A stretch of 43,027 bases of DNA, taken from contig NZ_FOXC01000024.1 in NCBI RefSeq assembly GCF_900115605.1, forward strand, positions 1 to 43,027, read 5' to 3'. A program made the position numbers and the translations under genes. Under the pieces are notes generated by a model. It made no database searches. It worked only from the letters and a program-made list of their open reading frames with translations, and was not told where the DNA came from. This DNA is from Halolactibacillus halophilus (GTDB lineage Bacteria > Bacillota > Bacilli > Bacillales > Amphibacillaceae). Every line of letters begins with the position of its first letter. The stretch's first letter is position 1. Positions 35,005-43,027 of this stretch are shown in pieces.

Positions 35005-36543
35005 CTATTCCCACTCAATCGTCGCAGGCGGCTTAGACGTAATGTCATACACGACGCGGTTAATGTGATCGACTTCATTGACAATACGAGTTGAAATCTT
35101 CTCTAATACATCCCACGGAATTCGGGCCCAATCTGACGTCATTCCATCAATTGAGGTTACCGCACGGATCCCAATTGTATAATCATACGTACGTTGGTCG
35201 CCCATGACACCGACACTACGGATATCGGGTAGGACAGTGAAGTATTGCCAAATATCACGTTCAAGACCAGCAAGTTTAATTTCATCACGTAAAATTGCAT
35301 CCGATTCACGGACAATTTCTAATTTTTCCTCTGTAATTTCACCAAGCACACGAATACCAAGCCCTGGTCCTGGGAAAGGTTGACGCCAAACGACCCCTTC
35401 CGGTACACCAAGTTCAAGCCCTAATGCGCGCACTTCATCTTTAAACAGTGTACTCAACGGTTCGATGAGCTCAAACTGCATATCTTCAGGTAATCCACCG
35501 ACGTTGTGGTGTGATTTAATCGTTTGCGCAGTTTCTGTACCTGATTCAACGATATCCGTATACAATGTCCCTTGTGCTAAGTAATCCATATCTTTTAGGC
35601 GTTCTGCTTCATCATCAAAGACATAAATAAACTCATTACCGATGATTTTACGCTTTTGTTCTGGATCGCTGATGCCTTTTAATTTCGATAAGAACCGTTC
35701 TTTTGCATCAATGCGGATAATGTTCATATGGAATCCATCACGGAATGTCTCCATTACCATGTCGCCTTCATCTTTACGCAAGAGACCATGATCCACAAAA
35801 ATACAGGTGAGTTGATCACCAATTGCTTTATGAATCAGTGCGGCTACTACGGATGAATCCACACCACCGCTAAGCGCACATAATACCTTCTTATCACCGA
35901 CTGTTTCTCTAATCTTTTCGATTTCTTGTTCAACAAAGTTTGCCATCGACCAGTCACCTTGACAACCACTAATATTAAAGACAAAGTTTCTTAATAAATC
36001 ATTGCCATAGATAGAATTTCTTACTTCCGGGTGAAACTGAACACCATAGATTTCTTTTGACTCGTGGCGCATTGCCGTGATTGGTGTTGATGGGTTTTCT
36101 GCTTCAACAATAAAGTCTGCTGGTGCAGCGACAACTTTATCACTGTGACTCATCCAAACTGTCTGCGTATCTGGTGTCCCAAGGAAAAGTTTTGCTCCTT
36201 CACTCACGGTAATATCCGCTTTACCATATTCACGTTGTGTTGAACGTTCGACTTGACCACCAAAATGCTTCGTAATCAACTGCATGCCGTAACAGATGCC
36301 CATCACCGGAATACCTAAATCAAAAATCTCTGGGTTTAACTGAAAACTATTGTCATCATAAACACTGTGTGGGCCACCTGAAAGAATGATCCCTTTTGGA
36401 TTCATCGCTTTTATTTCTTCTGTCGTCAAGCGGTGTGAATGCAGTTCACTATACACACCAAACTCGCGAATACGACGAGTAATCAATTGGTTATACTGGC
36501 TACCATAGTCTAATACTAGAATCATCTCATTGTTTAATTCCAA
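35005..36543 (-). CDS. guaA: GMP synthase (glutamine-hydrolysing)
   Basis: It aminates XMP to GMP with glutamine and ATP. The glutaminase domain (about 1-195) has [20 protein letters not shown], the nucleophile Cys in GICYGMQL and the His/Glu pair in GVQFHPEV. The ATP-pyrophosphatase domain follows with the PP-loop [10 protein letters not shown] (about 228) and the C-terminal dimerisation domain ends KPPATIEWE. The 512 residues match the family. The start is TTG at 36543 with AAGGAG 9-10 nt upstream; the N terminus [11 protein letters not shown] aligns with the Bacillus protein. A guanine riboswitch with a clear terminator/antiterminator choice controls it. Confidence 0.96.
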   Translation of the reverse strand: MELNNEMILVLDYGSQYNQLITRRIREFGVYSELHSHRLTTEEIKAMNPKGIILSGGPHSVYDDNSFQLNPEIFDLGIPVMGICYGMQLITKHFGGQVERSTQREYGKADITVSEGAKLFLGTPDTQTVWMSHSDKVVAAPADFIVEAENPSTPITAMRHESKEIYGVQFHPEVRNSIYGNDLLRNFVFNISGCQGDWSMANFVEQEIEKIRETVGDKKVLCALSGGVDSSVVAALIHKAIGDQLTCIFVDHGLLRKDEGDMVMETFRDGFHMNIIRIDAKERFLSKLKGISDPEQKRKIIGNEFIYVFDDEAERLKDMDYLAQGTLYTDIVESGTETAQTIKSHHNVGGLPEDMQFELIEPLSTLFKDEVRALGLELGVPEGVVWRQPFPGPGLGIRVLGEITEEKLEIVRESDAILRDEIKLAGLERDIWQYFTVLPDIRSVGVMGDQRTYDYTIGIRAVTSIDGMTSDWARIPWDVLEKISTRIVNEVDHINRVVYDITSKPPATIEWE

Positions 36544-36573
36544 ATCATCACGCTCCTTATATTGTTTGTCTAT

Positions 36574-36635
36574 AAAAAAATAACCTCTGTCAATAAAGAC
36601 AGAGGCAGAATAGTGGATACACTTGTTCTGCCTCT
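36574..36635 (-). terminator. guaA riboswitch expression platform: terminator and antiterminator
   Basis: On the minus strand the terminator is AACCTCTGTC / GACAGAGGTT (plus 36582-36607) followed by a U-rich tract (plus 36574-36580). The competing antiterminator pairs AGAGGCAGAA (plus 36626-36635) with TTCTGCCTCT (plus 36601-36610). The antiterminator's first arm shares bases with the aptamer's P1 3' strand, so ligand binding should release the terminator. Confidence 0.88.
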
Positions 36636-36701
36636 ATAGTCAGGAGTTTTAAGGACTCCCGGTAGAAACTCTCGAACCATATTATCGAGGATATACAGAG
36701 G
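36631..36701 (-). promoter_or_regulatory. Guanine riboswitch aptamer upstream of guaA
   Basis: The minus-strand core is CCTCTGTATA, ATAATATGGTTCGAG, AGTTTCTACCGGGAGTCC, TTAAAACTCC and GACTATAGAGG, with P1 CCTCTGTA / TATAGAGG. The ligand-pairing base in GACTA is C, predicting guanine. It is the third copy of this riboswitch class in the window. Confidence 0.92.
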
Positions 36702-36724
36702 TTAACGACATTAATAATGTTTCT

Positions 36725-36753
36725 ATTCTATCAGTGCTCTTATAACCGGTCAA
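36725..36753 (-). promoter_or_regulatory. Sigma-A promoter of guaA
   Basis: The minus-strand -35 TTGACC (plus 36748-36753) and -10 TAGAAT (plus 36725-36730) are 17 nt apart. The -35 overlaps the stop codon of the upstream transglutaminase gene (ends 36750). No PurBox is seen here. Confidence 0.75.
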
Positions 36754-38894
36754 GATAGAATTGACTTTATGACAAATAGATAGAATTTTTCGATAGCTTG
36801 AATCGTTAATGGATCTGTCGCTTCCCCGTAAAGATAGCGTTCATACGCATGGAATAAGTCACTAAATCGGTTTGTTTCATAAATTTGATCAAGTCGGTGA
36901 CTGTACCCGGTTAACGTTTCACCACTTAAACGCTTATGGCTGTTTAACCGCAGTAACCAAAACAACCGACTCATTGCAAGCCTAACATCTTTTTCAGTTG
37001 TAATTGGCAAGTAACGCTTAGTCATAATAAATAAGAGTACTTGCCGCCAAAATACTACGAGTAACACCAAAGCTAAACTACTTATTATACCAAAGACAAT
37101 AAACAATATCTGCCCATTAACACCTGATGTTTGGCTATTTTTTTTGCCTTCTTCTACTACAGATTCTTCTAGTTCTTCCGGTTCTTCTATTTCTTGATCT
37201 AAATCTGGTGTGTCTGTTTCTTCTTCTTCTTCGAGTGCTTGGTCACTATCTAGTGGTTGGTCAGCTTCTGGTGTATCTGATTCATCAATCACAACATCGC
37301 GCGGGGAGCTAAATCCAAGCGTCGGCTCAAATGGTAGCCAACCGACACCATCAAAGTACACCTCCACCCAACTGTGAGCATTGTTTTGTCTCACTTCATA
37401 ATAACCTTCGCTATTTTCAGTACCTGTATTAAACCCCTTCGCCCAACGAGCAGGTATTCCAACCGACCTTAACATTACGACCATAGACGTTGAAAAATTA
37501 TCACAATAACCGGCTTGGCTTACAAATAAAAATTGATCAACGTAGTCTTCACCGGCTTCTGGTTGTTTTACTTCTGTTGTTTGATAGCGAAAGTCTCCTT
37601 GCTTAAAGTAACGTTCCATCCGTTGAGCAATTCGGTAAGGATTCGTTTCTTCTCCTTTAATCTCGTCAGCTAATTGACGAACGCGATCTGGAAGACGATT
37701 AGGCAATTGCGTATATACCGGAGCGACGTCCTCATAAGACATCTCTAACGCATCAAGAGTAGCTTGTTCATAGACGGGTGGTTCGTAGTAAAGATTCACC
37801 CGCTGATTATCAGTTATATCAATAGAGTCAAATAACCCGATGCGCTGATCGTATAAATATTCCCGGCCATCGTACGTCAATCCTGATAAATGATAAGGAT
37901 AAGCGATACGATTAAAATCTGTTTCTTCGTTGTAGTACAGTTCTGCCATCTGCTTACCTAAGGCGCTTTCGGTATTACGGTAGGGACGATAATCAGGTTC
38001 CTCCACTCTTTCCCATCCAGTACCGGTATAGACTTCTTTGGCATCGACACGCCAATAATTAGGCGCATCTATCGATGCGGTAAACACAAGCGCATCATTA
38101 TCAGAAAGACTGCCACCTAACACCGAATCATCTTCACCGTAACCAATTCGGCGATTGGTCTCGCCACTAGTAAAAAAACTGGTCAAAAACGGCACCGGAT
38201 CTTGCCATTTTGGTTCTTTAACTGGCACATCATCAACCACAGTAATAAATAGTGCAAATATCAAGGTCAGCGGAAATAGCAGCCGGAGCAAAAAGTGTCC
38301 ACCTGTCAAAGTCAGACGCTTTTCTGTTAGTTTCTTTCGATGACTGTTCAATATAAGTATACTCACGACAAGCACAATCATCACGATAATCATTGGCTGT
38401 AGTTCATACGGAGTAAACGTGTCCATCACGGTTAAATATATGAGCGTGAGCACACTAAAAATAAACACTCGTTGCCGCTTGATTAACCAGTAATCTATAA
38501 GGTAACTCACAGTCATAATCAACAATAAGATTAACAACATTTCAAACAGCGGCGTGACCGCGTCAAACTCTCTTGTGATGATACTCTCTAAATTTAATTG
38601 AAGGACGTCATAGAGGTTACTAAACCACGCTCTCGTTAATATTGACTCCACTAAGTAGATGTAGTCCAAAACAAACAGAACAGCAATCACTTCAAATAAC
38701 AGTGACAAGATCAGAGGTAAGCGTAATATGTTTAATAAAAAAATCACCGCACTGAATAAAACGAGCACCTCTCCAGAAGCGAGCACTTCTAACGAAATCA
38801 GTGGTTGTAACCAGAGGAGATAAAGAATAAAGCTCGCAGCATAAATCATCATACTAAAAAAACTATCCCAATGGCGATGAGCGTTAGGACTCAT
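36750..38894 (-). CDS. yebA: Membrane-anchored transglutaminase-like protein (YebA/TgpA-like)
   Basis: This protein of about 714 residues has six to seven hydrophobic helices in the first 200. An extracellular transglutaminase-core domain has Cys in AGYCDNFSTSM (about 465), His in NAHSWVEVYF (about 505) and Asp in FDGVGW. An acidic Glu/Asp-rich linker (about 545-580), one more helix and a cytoplasmic DUF4129-like tail follow. The family occurs with DUF58 and MoxR genes, as here and in B. subtilis beside guaA; the physiological substrate is unknown. I choose ATG 38894 (GGAGGTGAG at good spacing) over the in-frame codon at 38909. It overlaps the DUF58 gene by 11 nt. Confidence 0.9.
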   Translation of the reverse strand: MSPNAHRHWDSFFSMMIYAASFILYLLWLQPLISLEVLASGEVLVLFSAVIFLLNILRLPLILSLLFEVIAVLFVLDYIYLVESILTRAWFSNLYDVLQLNLESIITREFDAVTPLFEMLLILLLIMTVSYLIDYWLIKRQRVFIFSVLTLIYLTVMDTFTPYELQPMIIVMIVLVVSILILNSHRKKLTEKRLTLTGGHFLLRLLFPLTLIFALFITVVDDVPVKEPKWQDPVPFLTSFFTSGETNRRIGYGEDDSVLGGSLSDNDALVFTASIDAPNYWRVDAKEVYTGTGWERVEEPDYRPYRNTESALGKQMAELYYNEETDFNRIAYPYHLSGLTYDGREYLYDQRIGLFDSIDITDNQRVNLYYEPPVYEQATLDALEMSYEDVAPVYTQLPNRLPDRVRQLADEIKGEETNPYRIAQRMERYFKQGDFRYQTTEVKQPEAGEDYVDQFLFVSQAGYCDNFSTSMVVMLRSVGIPARWAKGFNTGTENSEGYYEVRQNNAHSWVEVYFDGVGWLPFEPTLGFSSPRDVVIDESDTPEADQPLDSDQALEEEEETDTPDLDQEIEEPEELEESVVEEGKKNSQTSGVNGQILFIVFGIISSLALVLLVVFWRQVLLFIMTKRYLPITTEKDVRLAMSRLFWLLRLNSHKRLSGETLTGYSHRLDQIYETNRFSDLFHAYERYLYGEATDPLTIQAIEKFYLFVIKSILS

Positions 38895-40050
38895 GCAACT
38901 CACCTCCAAGTACCATGCTTGGTGTTAAATGGGTGGTTGTCACACTTACTTTCGGCCGGTCTGTCGTTGACGTTAAAATAAGGAGACCGTTTTGTTTTTT
39001 TAATTGATACATGAAAGCTTCTGGTAAAGCATCTGCCTTACGACTAGAAATCACGATTGGCGTGATACCTTTATTAAACATGACGGCCGTTAAATCATAA
39101 TGAGAAACATCTAAACGAGCTAGCTTTTGTTGTTTTTGTTTGTGGGATAGTGATGGGTCAAGCGATTGCTCATGAAAGGGGGACAGGTTAACGTAATAAG
39201 CACGTTTATGCGTGTCAAATAAACGCATCAAACTATACAAGACGGTGACAGCCCACTCATTTTCATGCGTCACATTATGAGTATCTAAGAAAAACATCAT
39301 CTTTTCTTCTGGTTTTGGATCGAATTGTTTAGTAAAAAGCGTTGCTTGTTTCGAGCTTTTCTTCCAATCGATTTGACTCATTTTATCCCCACTAACATAT
39401 TCTCTTACACCAGCCATATCTTCACGTAATTTATGATAAGGGTGCAGTTTTTTCGTTACAGCTTGAAAAGTCCAAGTCAGGTTCTTTTTGTCAGTAGGAA
39501 TTAAAATAGGGTAGCTATATATCGCTTGATTCACTTTAATCTGCGTTGCTTTTTTGGTAAATAAAAAAATATCTTCTATCGTAACATCAACACCCTCTAG
39601 GACGTGTTTCCCTCGTGGGAGATGGTTCAATGTATAGGTCAACACCGTTTCACGTTTAAAACTTACTAACACCGTTCTTGCCGTATTCAATGTTCGGCTT
39701 GGCCAGACGGGATCAAGAAAAGCGTTGATATTCGTGAAGGTTGAGCGCATGGTATCTGGCAATGAAAGTCCCACCGTCACAAACATAAACGGCATCGGTA
39801 ATGGTCGTTTTAACTTCACCGTCACAACCGTCCCTTCACCAGCTTCAATTTCAGTATCATCAACTGTTAGTGTCGCCTTTATCTGATGGATGGGATACAA
39901 CATCATCACAAAAAGATATCCCAATAAACCACAAACCGCATAGAATAAAGTGTAGCTCACGACACCACCTTGAAACATCGCATAGCTATAAAATAGAAAA
40001 CCCATCAACAACAGTTGGATTGTTTTAAACAAATAGCATCGACGCCTCAT
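38884..40050 (-). CDS. yeaD: DUF58 (vWA-like) protein, YeaD-like
   Basis: This 388-residue protein has two adjacent N-terminal helices (about 8-55), a beta-rich region, and the DUF58 signature REYVSGDKMSQIDWKKSSK near residue 215. That signature begins a vWA-like domain usually without a full MIDAS. The family acts with MoxR ATPases in maturation or assembly of membrane or secreted factors; the exact role is unknown. Its start overlaps the moxR stop by 4 nt, and its end overlaps the transglutaminase gene, so the three are a tight operon. Confidence 0.9.
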   Translation of the reverse strand: MRRRCYLFKTIQLLLMGFLFYSYAMFQGGVVSYTLFYAVCGLLGYLFVMMLYPIHQIKATLTVDDTEIEAGEGTVVTVKLKRPLPMPFMFVTVGLSLPDTMRSTFTNINAFLDPVWPSRTLNTARTVLVSFKRETVLTYTLNHLPRGKHVLEGVDVTIEDIFLFTKKATQIKVNQAIYSYPILIPTDKKNLTWTFQAVTKKLHPYHKLREDMAGVREYVSGDKMSQIDWKKSSKQATLFTKQFDPKPEEKMMFFLDTHNVTHENEWAVTVLYSLMRLFDTHKRAYYVNLSPFHEQSLDPSLSHKQKQQKLARLDVSHYDLTAVMFNKGITPIVISSRKADALPEAFMYQLKKQNGLLILTSTTDRPKVSVTTTHLTPSMVLGGELHES

Positions 40051-40997
40051 ACGCGGTCATCCTCAACAGGTATGTCCACTTGGCTTAAAATGGTCGTAAT
40101 AATTTGTTCCACGGCTATTTGTTGGTACATCGCTTCATCAGTAAGTAACATCCGGTGACAAAAGACTGCAGGTACAAGTGTCATCACATCATCCGGAATA
40201 ACATAGTCACGCCCCATTAAGTAAGCATAGGCTTTCGTCGCTTTTAATAAATTAATGCCCCCCCTTGGGCTAACCCCAAGCGCAACCTGATTGGCGTGAC
40301 GTGTCGCTCTTACTAATTCTAAAATATAACGTTTGATAAGGCCAGACACATGAACGGTTTCGACTTCCTTTCGAATATTTAAAATATCCACTTGTGAAAG
40401 AATTGTACTCAGCTTATCAATCGGTTCGGTTGTTTCATTCATCGATAACAATAACAACTCTTCATCAAACGTTGGGTAACCCATATTGACCTTCATTAAA
40501 AATCGGTCGAGTTGCGCTTCTGGCAGGGGATAAGTCCCCTCATATTCAATGGGGTTTTGTGTGGCCATGACAAAGAACGGTTCATCAATCGGCATCGTCT
40601 TCCCATCAATTGTCACACTATGTTCCTCCATTGCCTCAAGTAAAGCAGCTTGTGTTTTTGGACTCGTCCGATTAATTTCATCAGCAAGGACGATATGACT
40701 CATAATTGGTCCTTTCATGTAACTAAACTCACCTGTTTTCGGTTGATAAATCGAGACCCCTAATACATCACTTGGAAGTAAGTCCGGTGTAAATTGAATT
40801 CTTGAGAAATCACAACCCAGCGTTTTTGCGAGGGCTCTCACAAGCATCGTTTTACCTACGCCTGGCACATCTTCAATAAGTAAGTGGCCTCCACTTAAAA
40901 GACTCGTGAGACTCATCATAATCATGTCGCGTTTTCCGACAATGACCGTTTCTATTTGATCAATACATTTGTTTAGTTGTTCATGGTATGTCGTCAT
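40047..40997 (-). CDS. yeaC: MoxR-family AAA+ ATPase, YeaC-like
   Basis: This 316-residue ATPase has Walker A DVPGVGKTMLVRAL (about 42), Walker B HIVLADEINRTSPKTQ (about 100), sensor 1 FVMATQNPIEYEGTYPLPEA and the arginine block LDRFLMK, followed by the MoxR lid with GVSPRGGINLLKATKAYA. MoxR proteins act as chaperones for vWA/DUF58 partners. I use ATG 40997, with TGGAGGA 5-6 nt upstream, rather than the frame's first codon at 41030, which lies inside the promoter. It is the first gene of the yeaC-yeaD-yebA operon. Confidence 0.93.
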   Translation of the reverse strand: MTTYHEQLNKCIDQIETVIVGKRDMIMMSLTSLLSGGHLLIEDVPGVGKTMLVRALAKTLGCDFSRIQFTPDLLPSDVLGVSIYQPKTGEFSYMKGPIMSHIVLADEINRTSPKTQAALLEAMEEHSVTIDGKTMPIDEPFFVMATQNPIEYEGTYPLPEAQLDRFLMKVNMGYPTFDEELLLLSMNETTEPIDKLSTILSQVDILNIRKEVETVHVSGLIKRYILELVRATRHANQVALGVSPRGGINLLKATKAYAYLMGRDYVIPDDVMTLVPAVFCHRMLLTDEAMYQQIAVEQIITTILSQVDIPVEDDRV

Positions 40998-41023
40998 TAA
41001 GATTCCTCCATCAATAGTTAATA

Positions 41024-41053
41024 ATATCACTTAAACTGTCGCATTTAAATCAA
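41024..41053 (-). promoter_or_regulatory. Probable promoter of the moxR operon
   Basis: On the minus strand TTGATT (plus 41048-41053) and TGATAT (plus 41024-41029) are 18 nt apart, placing the start point just ahead of the TGGAGGA binding site. Confidence 0.5.
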
Positions 41054-41217
41054 GAATGACCACGACTTGTCTTCTCTCATACTACAGAAAGACAGCAGTT
41101 ATTGGAAGTTTTTCGACTGAATTATTATAAAAAACTTCCTACTTATATAAAAATGCTCTCCTTATCCTTCAGTATCCGGCTATAACAAATGAAACGTACA
41201 CATAATTAATGAGACGT

Positions 41218-41251
41218 CAAACAGGCGACGGATTTAACCGTCGCCTGTTTT
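41218..41251 (-). terminator. Terminator of the potassium channel gene
   Basis: A perfect 13-bp stem AAACAGGCGACGG / CCGTCGCCTGTTT with a 6-nt loop lies about 50 nt after the ktrB-like stop codon. The U-tract is short on the minus strand. Confidence 0.75.
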
Positions 41252-41298
41252 AGATTTATGTTCATATGAGTGAGCTACAAGGTTTACCCCCTTATTCG

Positions 41299-42663
41299 CT
41301 AGCCAATAATCATTTTTGCTTCGGGATACTTGTACATATCTTTTGTTGGTTTCCCACGAATAATAAAGAGGAATGAAAAGATTCCAATTCGACCAACAAA
41401 CATCATAATCATAATCACAACTTTACCGATGACCGATAAATCACTTGTAATTCCAAGACTAAGACCGGTTGTACCAAAGGCCGAAAACACTTCAAAAGCA
41501 ATCGCAGTATTCGAAAATGGTTCAGTGATTGACATGACAAAAATCGCCATCATACATAACATAAAGGCTGTCGTGATAACGATAAAACTTCTTAAGACAT
41601 CTTGTCTTGAAATTTCTCGTTTAAACACTTTAATATTTGTGTGCCCTTTCGCATAATGGAAAATAGACAGCAACATAATCGCAAAAGTGGTCGTTCTCAC
41701 ACCTCCACCTACACTACTAGGTGAGGCACCGATAAACATAAGAAACGATAAAACCATCCACGTTGGTGATTGAAAGTCGCTTACGTCCATCGTGCTTAAC
41801 CCACCATTACGAGTTGTGATTGACTGAAATAAGCTGTAAAAGAACGCCTCTAGTCCTGAGACACCTTGAAAGAAATGGGTCCGTTCGATCAGATAAATCA
41901 TTACGGCACCAAAAATCACCAGCAAGAAAAAAGTCGTTGTTGTGAGCTTTGTAAATGTTGAGAAGCGAAACACCTTCCGTCGTTCTTTTCCTCTTAAGGC
42001 CCATTGTTGTAATTCAATTAAAACAGGAAAGCCAATCGCCCCAAGAATAAGGAGCAACATATTAATGATTTGAACGTAATAATCACCCGCAAATGGGATG
42101 AGTGAATTACCAGTAATATCAAAACCTGCATTTGTTGTCGCACTGACGGCCGCAAAGAAACCTTGCATCCACGCTTCTTGCCACGCATCAAAATATGCTA
42201 AGTAACGTAAACTAAGTAAGATTGTTCCGATCACTTCAATAATAATCACTGTTCTTAAAATCGTTAACATTAACTGAACTAACCCAGATAACGTCGAACG
42301 GTTTTGGTCGACTGAAATCAGTTGACGTTCTCTAATACCGATTTTTTTACCGAGCAAGATATAAATCGTCGTACCAAGTGTCATGATCCCAATGCCACCA
42401 AATTGTAAGATAAACGCAAAAGCAAAGTAACCGATGGTATTATATGTCTCACTTACTGAAACAACAGACAAACCCGTGACGCTGATCGCACTAATTGACG
42501 TAAATAGTGTATCAAGTAAGCTAACATTTACGCCCGGCATTAAAAATGGAGGAAACAGTAAGATAGCTGTAGAAATAAGAATCGCTGATACATAGTATAG
42601 AACAATTAATTGGACGCTTGATAATTGTTTAAAAGATTTAAATGGTATTTTAAAAAGGGCCAT
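41299..42663 (-). CDS. ktrB: Potassium channel subunit, TrkH/KtrB family
   Basis: This 454-residue integral membrane protein imports K+ with a cytoplasmic KtrA/TrkA-type gating ring, which is not in this window. Four pore repeats are visible through their filter segments: SISAISVTGLSVVS (about 58), SATTNAGFDITG (about 170), SITTRNGGLSTMD (about 280) and SAFGTTGLSLGI (about 395), each with the conserved Gly and flanked by paired helices. Length and the short N terminus fit KtrB/KtrD rather than the longer Proteobacterial TrkH. The ATG at 42663 has GAGGAGG upstream, and a TATAAT (plus 42697-42702) with a poor -35 may be its promoter. I found no c-di-AMP riboswitch. Confidence 0.92.
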   Translation of the reverse strand: MALFKIPFKSFKQLSSVQLIVLYYVSAILISTAILLFPPFLMPGVNVSLLDTLFTSISAISVTGLSVVSVSETYNTIGYFAFAFILQFGGIGIMTLGTTIYILLGKKIGIRERQLISVDQNRSTLSGLVQLMLTILRTVIIIEVIGTILLSLRYLAYFDAWQEAWMQGFFAAVSATTNAGFDITGNSLIPFAGDYYVQIINMLLLILGAIGFPVLIELQQWALRGKERRKVFRFSTFTKLTTTTFFLLVIFGAVMIYLIERTHFFQGVSGLEAFFYSLFQSITTRNGGLSTMDVSDFQSPTWMVLSFLMFIGASPSSVGGGVRTTTFAIMLLSIFHYAKGHTNIKVFKREISRQDVLRSFIVITTAFMLCMMAIFVMSITEPFSNTAIAFEVFSAFGTTGLSLGITSDLSVIGKVVIMIMMFVGRIGIFSFLFIIRGKPTKDMYKYPEAKMIIG

Positions 42664-42786
42664 CGTTTGACCTCCTCTAGCTTTTTTTACAAATCAATTA
42701 TAGTCTAACACATTAACATTAGAAGCGTTAGCTAAAATAGAAAAAAGTCACCGCTATTATCTTTTGCCTAAACCATAACATTTCCA

Positions 42787-42815
42787 TTGATTTCTTTACG
42801 GTTTCATGACATAAT
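42787..42815 (+). promoter_or_regulatory. Promoter of the truncated LOV/PAS gene
   Basis: TTGATT (42787-42792), 17 nt, CATAAT (42810-42815) on the plus strand, followed by a strong AAAAGGAGG ribosome binding site (42824-42832) before the ATG at 42841. Confidence 0.6.
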
Positions 42816-42840
42816 TTTTGGTAAAAGGAGGTTTTTACTT

Positions 42841-42936
42841 ATGATCAATGAAGATAATATTCACTTATTTCAAGCAGCACTTAATCATACGAATGTCGGT
42901 CTCGTTATTACAGACCCATCTTTAGATAGTCAGTAA
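42841..42936 (+). pseudogene. Truncated start of a LOV/PAS-domain protein (YtvA-like)
   Basis: Thirty-one codons follow a strong ribosome binding site. The peptide includes LFQAALNHTNVGLVITDPSL, which from memory matches the first strand of bacterial LOV photoreceptor domains (for example YtvA, ALDHVRVGVVITDPAL). The usual continuation (an E/D-N-P-I-x-Y-V-N block) is absent: the frame ends in TAA at 934-936 of the last kilobase, and none of the next codons resembles LOV. The likeliest explanation is disruption by an insertion or deletion near 42930. Confidence 0.6.
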
Positions 42937-42970
42937 GCGCCAATAGAACGAGTATATACCTTACGTGCCA

Positions 42971-43011
42971 TCCTCCATTTACAATAAAGTTAACTTTATT
43001 GAAATGGAGGA
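42971..43011 (+). repeat. Long hairpin that covers a ribosome binding site
   Basis: Two arms of 21 and 20 nt (42971-42991 and 42992-43011; ends TCCTCCATTT / AAATGGAGGA) pair perfectly except for one bulged A. The right arm contains the GGAGG that serves the ATG at 43019. Hairpins that hide the transposase start are known in IS200-type elements; this could be one. Confidence 0.65.
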
Positions 43012-43018
43012 TAATTTT

Positions 43019-43027
43019 ATGACCAAT
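43019..43027 (+). CDS. First three codons of an unidentified gene (partial)
   Basis: ATG ACC AAT follows GGAGG at 7 nt spacing and then leaves the window. The identity cannot be told. A mobile-element gene is possible given the truncated LOV gene and the hairpin directly upstream. Confidence 0.35.

Noticed and set aside
41330-41656. A 108-codon plus-strand frame opposite the potassium channel gene
   Set aside because: Antisense shadow of a hydrophobic coding region; no ribosome binding site.
42664-42780. A c-di-AMP riboswitch before the ktrB-like gene
   Set aside because: The leader is too short and has no matching conserved blocks.

Overview
The window looks like a chromosomal segment from a low-GC Gram-positive bacterium of the Bacillaceae type. 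The evidence is AGGAGG-type ribosome binding sites, sigma-A promoters, guanine riboswitches, PurR boxes, LicT/RAT antitermination, and a gene order that (from memory) matches Bacillus subtilis: yeaC-yeaD-yebA-guaA-pbuG-yebE-yebG-purEKBCSQLFMNHD. The genus cannot be fixed from this sequence alone. No rRNA, tRNA or CRISPR array was seen.

Layout, left to right (most genes are on the minus strand): (1) 1-334, the 5' end of an unknown minus-strand gene, a palindromic repeat and the purine-operon terminator. (2) 335-13061, a complete 12-gene de novo IMP operon, purE to purD read right to left. It is driven by a sigma-A promoter with an upstream PurBox pair and a guanine riboswitch/terminator (13092-13407), plus a possible internal promoter before purB. 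(3) 13393-15816, yebG and yebE (overlapping), then the guanine/hypoxanthine permease pbuG with its own PurBox promoter and guanine riboswitch. (4) 16364-34602, an accessory block that B. subtilis lacks at this place: an FtsX/MacB-type ABC exporter with a divergent TetR regulator, a PTS IICB sugar permease, two unrecognised membrane proteins, a YozG-like HTH/DUF2975 pair, an A+T-rich bgl operon (licT-bglP-bglA) with RAT antiterminators, and a heterodimeric multidrug ABC exporter under a MarR regulator. (5) 35005-40997, guaA with a third guanine riboswitch, then the transglutaminase / DUF58 / MoxR trio. (6) 41299-42663, a KtrB/TrkH potassium channel subunit. (7) The right edge, a truncated LOV/PAS gene start followed by a long hairpin that covers the ribosome binding site of a further gene.

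Functionally, the core is a purine supply unit: IMP synthesis (pur operon), base uptake (pbuG) and GMP formation (guaA). Each has a guanine-class aptamer followed by an intrinsic terminator, and two also carry PurR-type boxes. The accessory block is a series of small self-regulated transport modules, most with a local regulator and a visible operator palindrome.

The most interesting structure not explained by genes is a family of about 60-70 bp two-hairpin intergenic repeats (copies at 154, 14314, 25661 and 34784). They look like solitary IS200/IS605 right ends. A decayed tnpA at 30399-30574 and a 19-nt tnpA-like scrap next to the 25661 copy support that reading. Whether any copy is transcribed as an omega-RNA-like molecule cannot be told from sequence. 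I saw no clear evidence for a wholly new multi-gene system.
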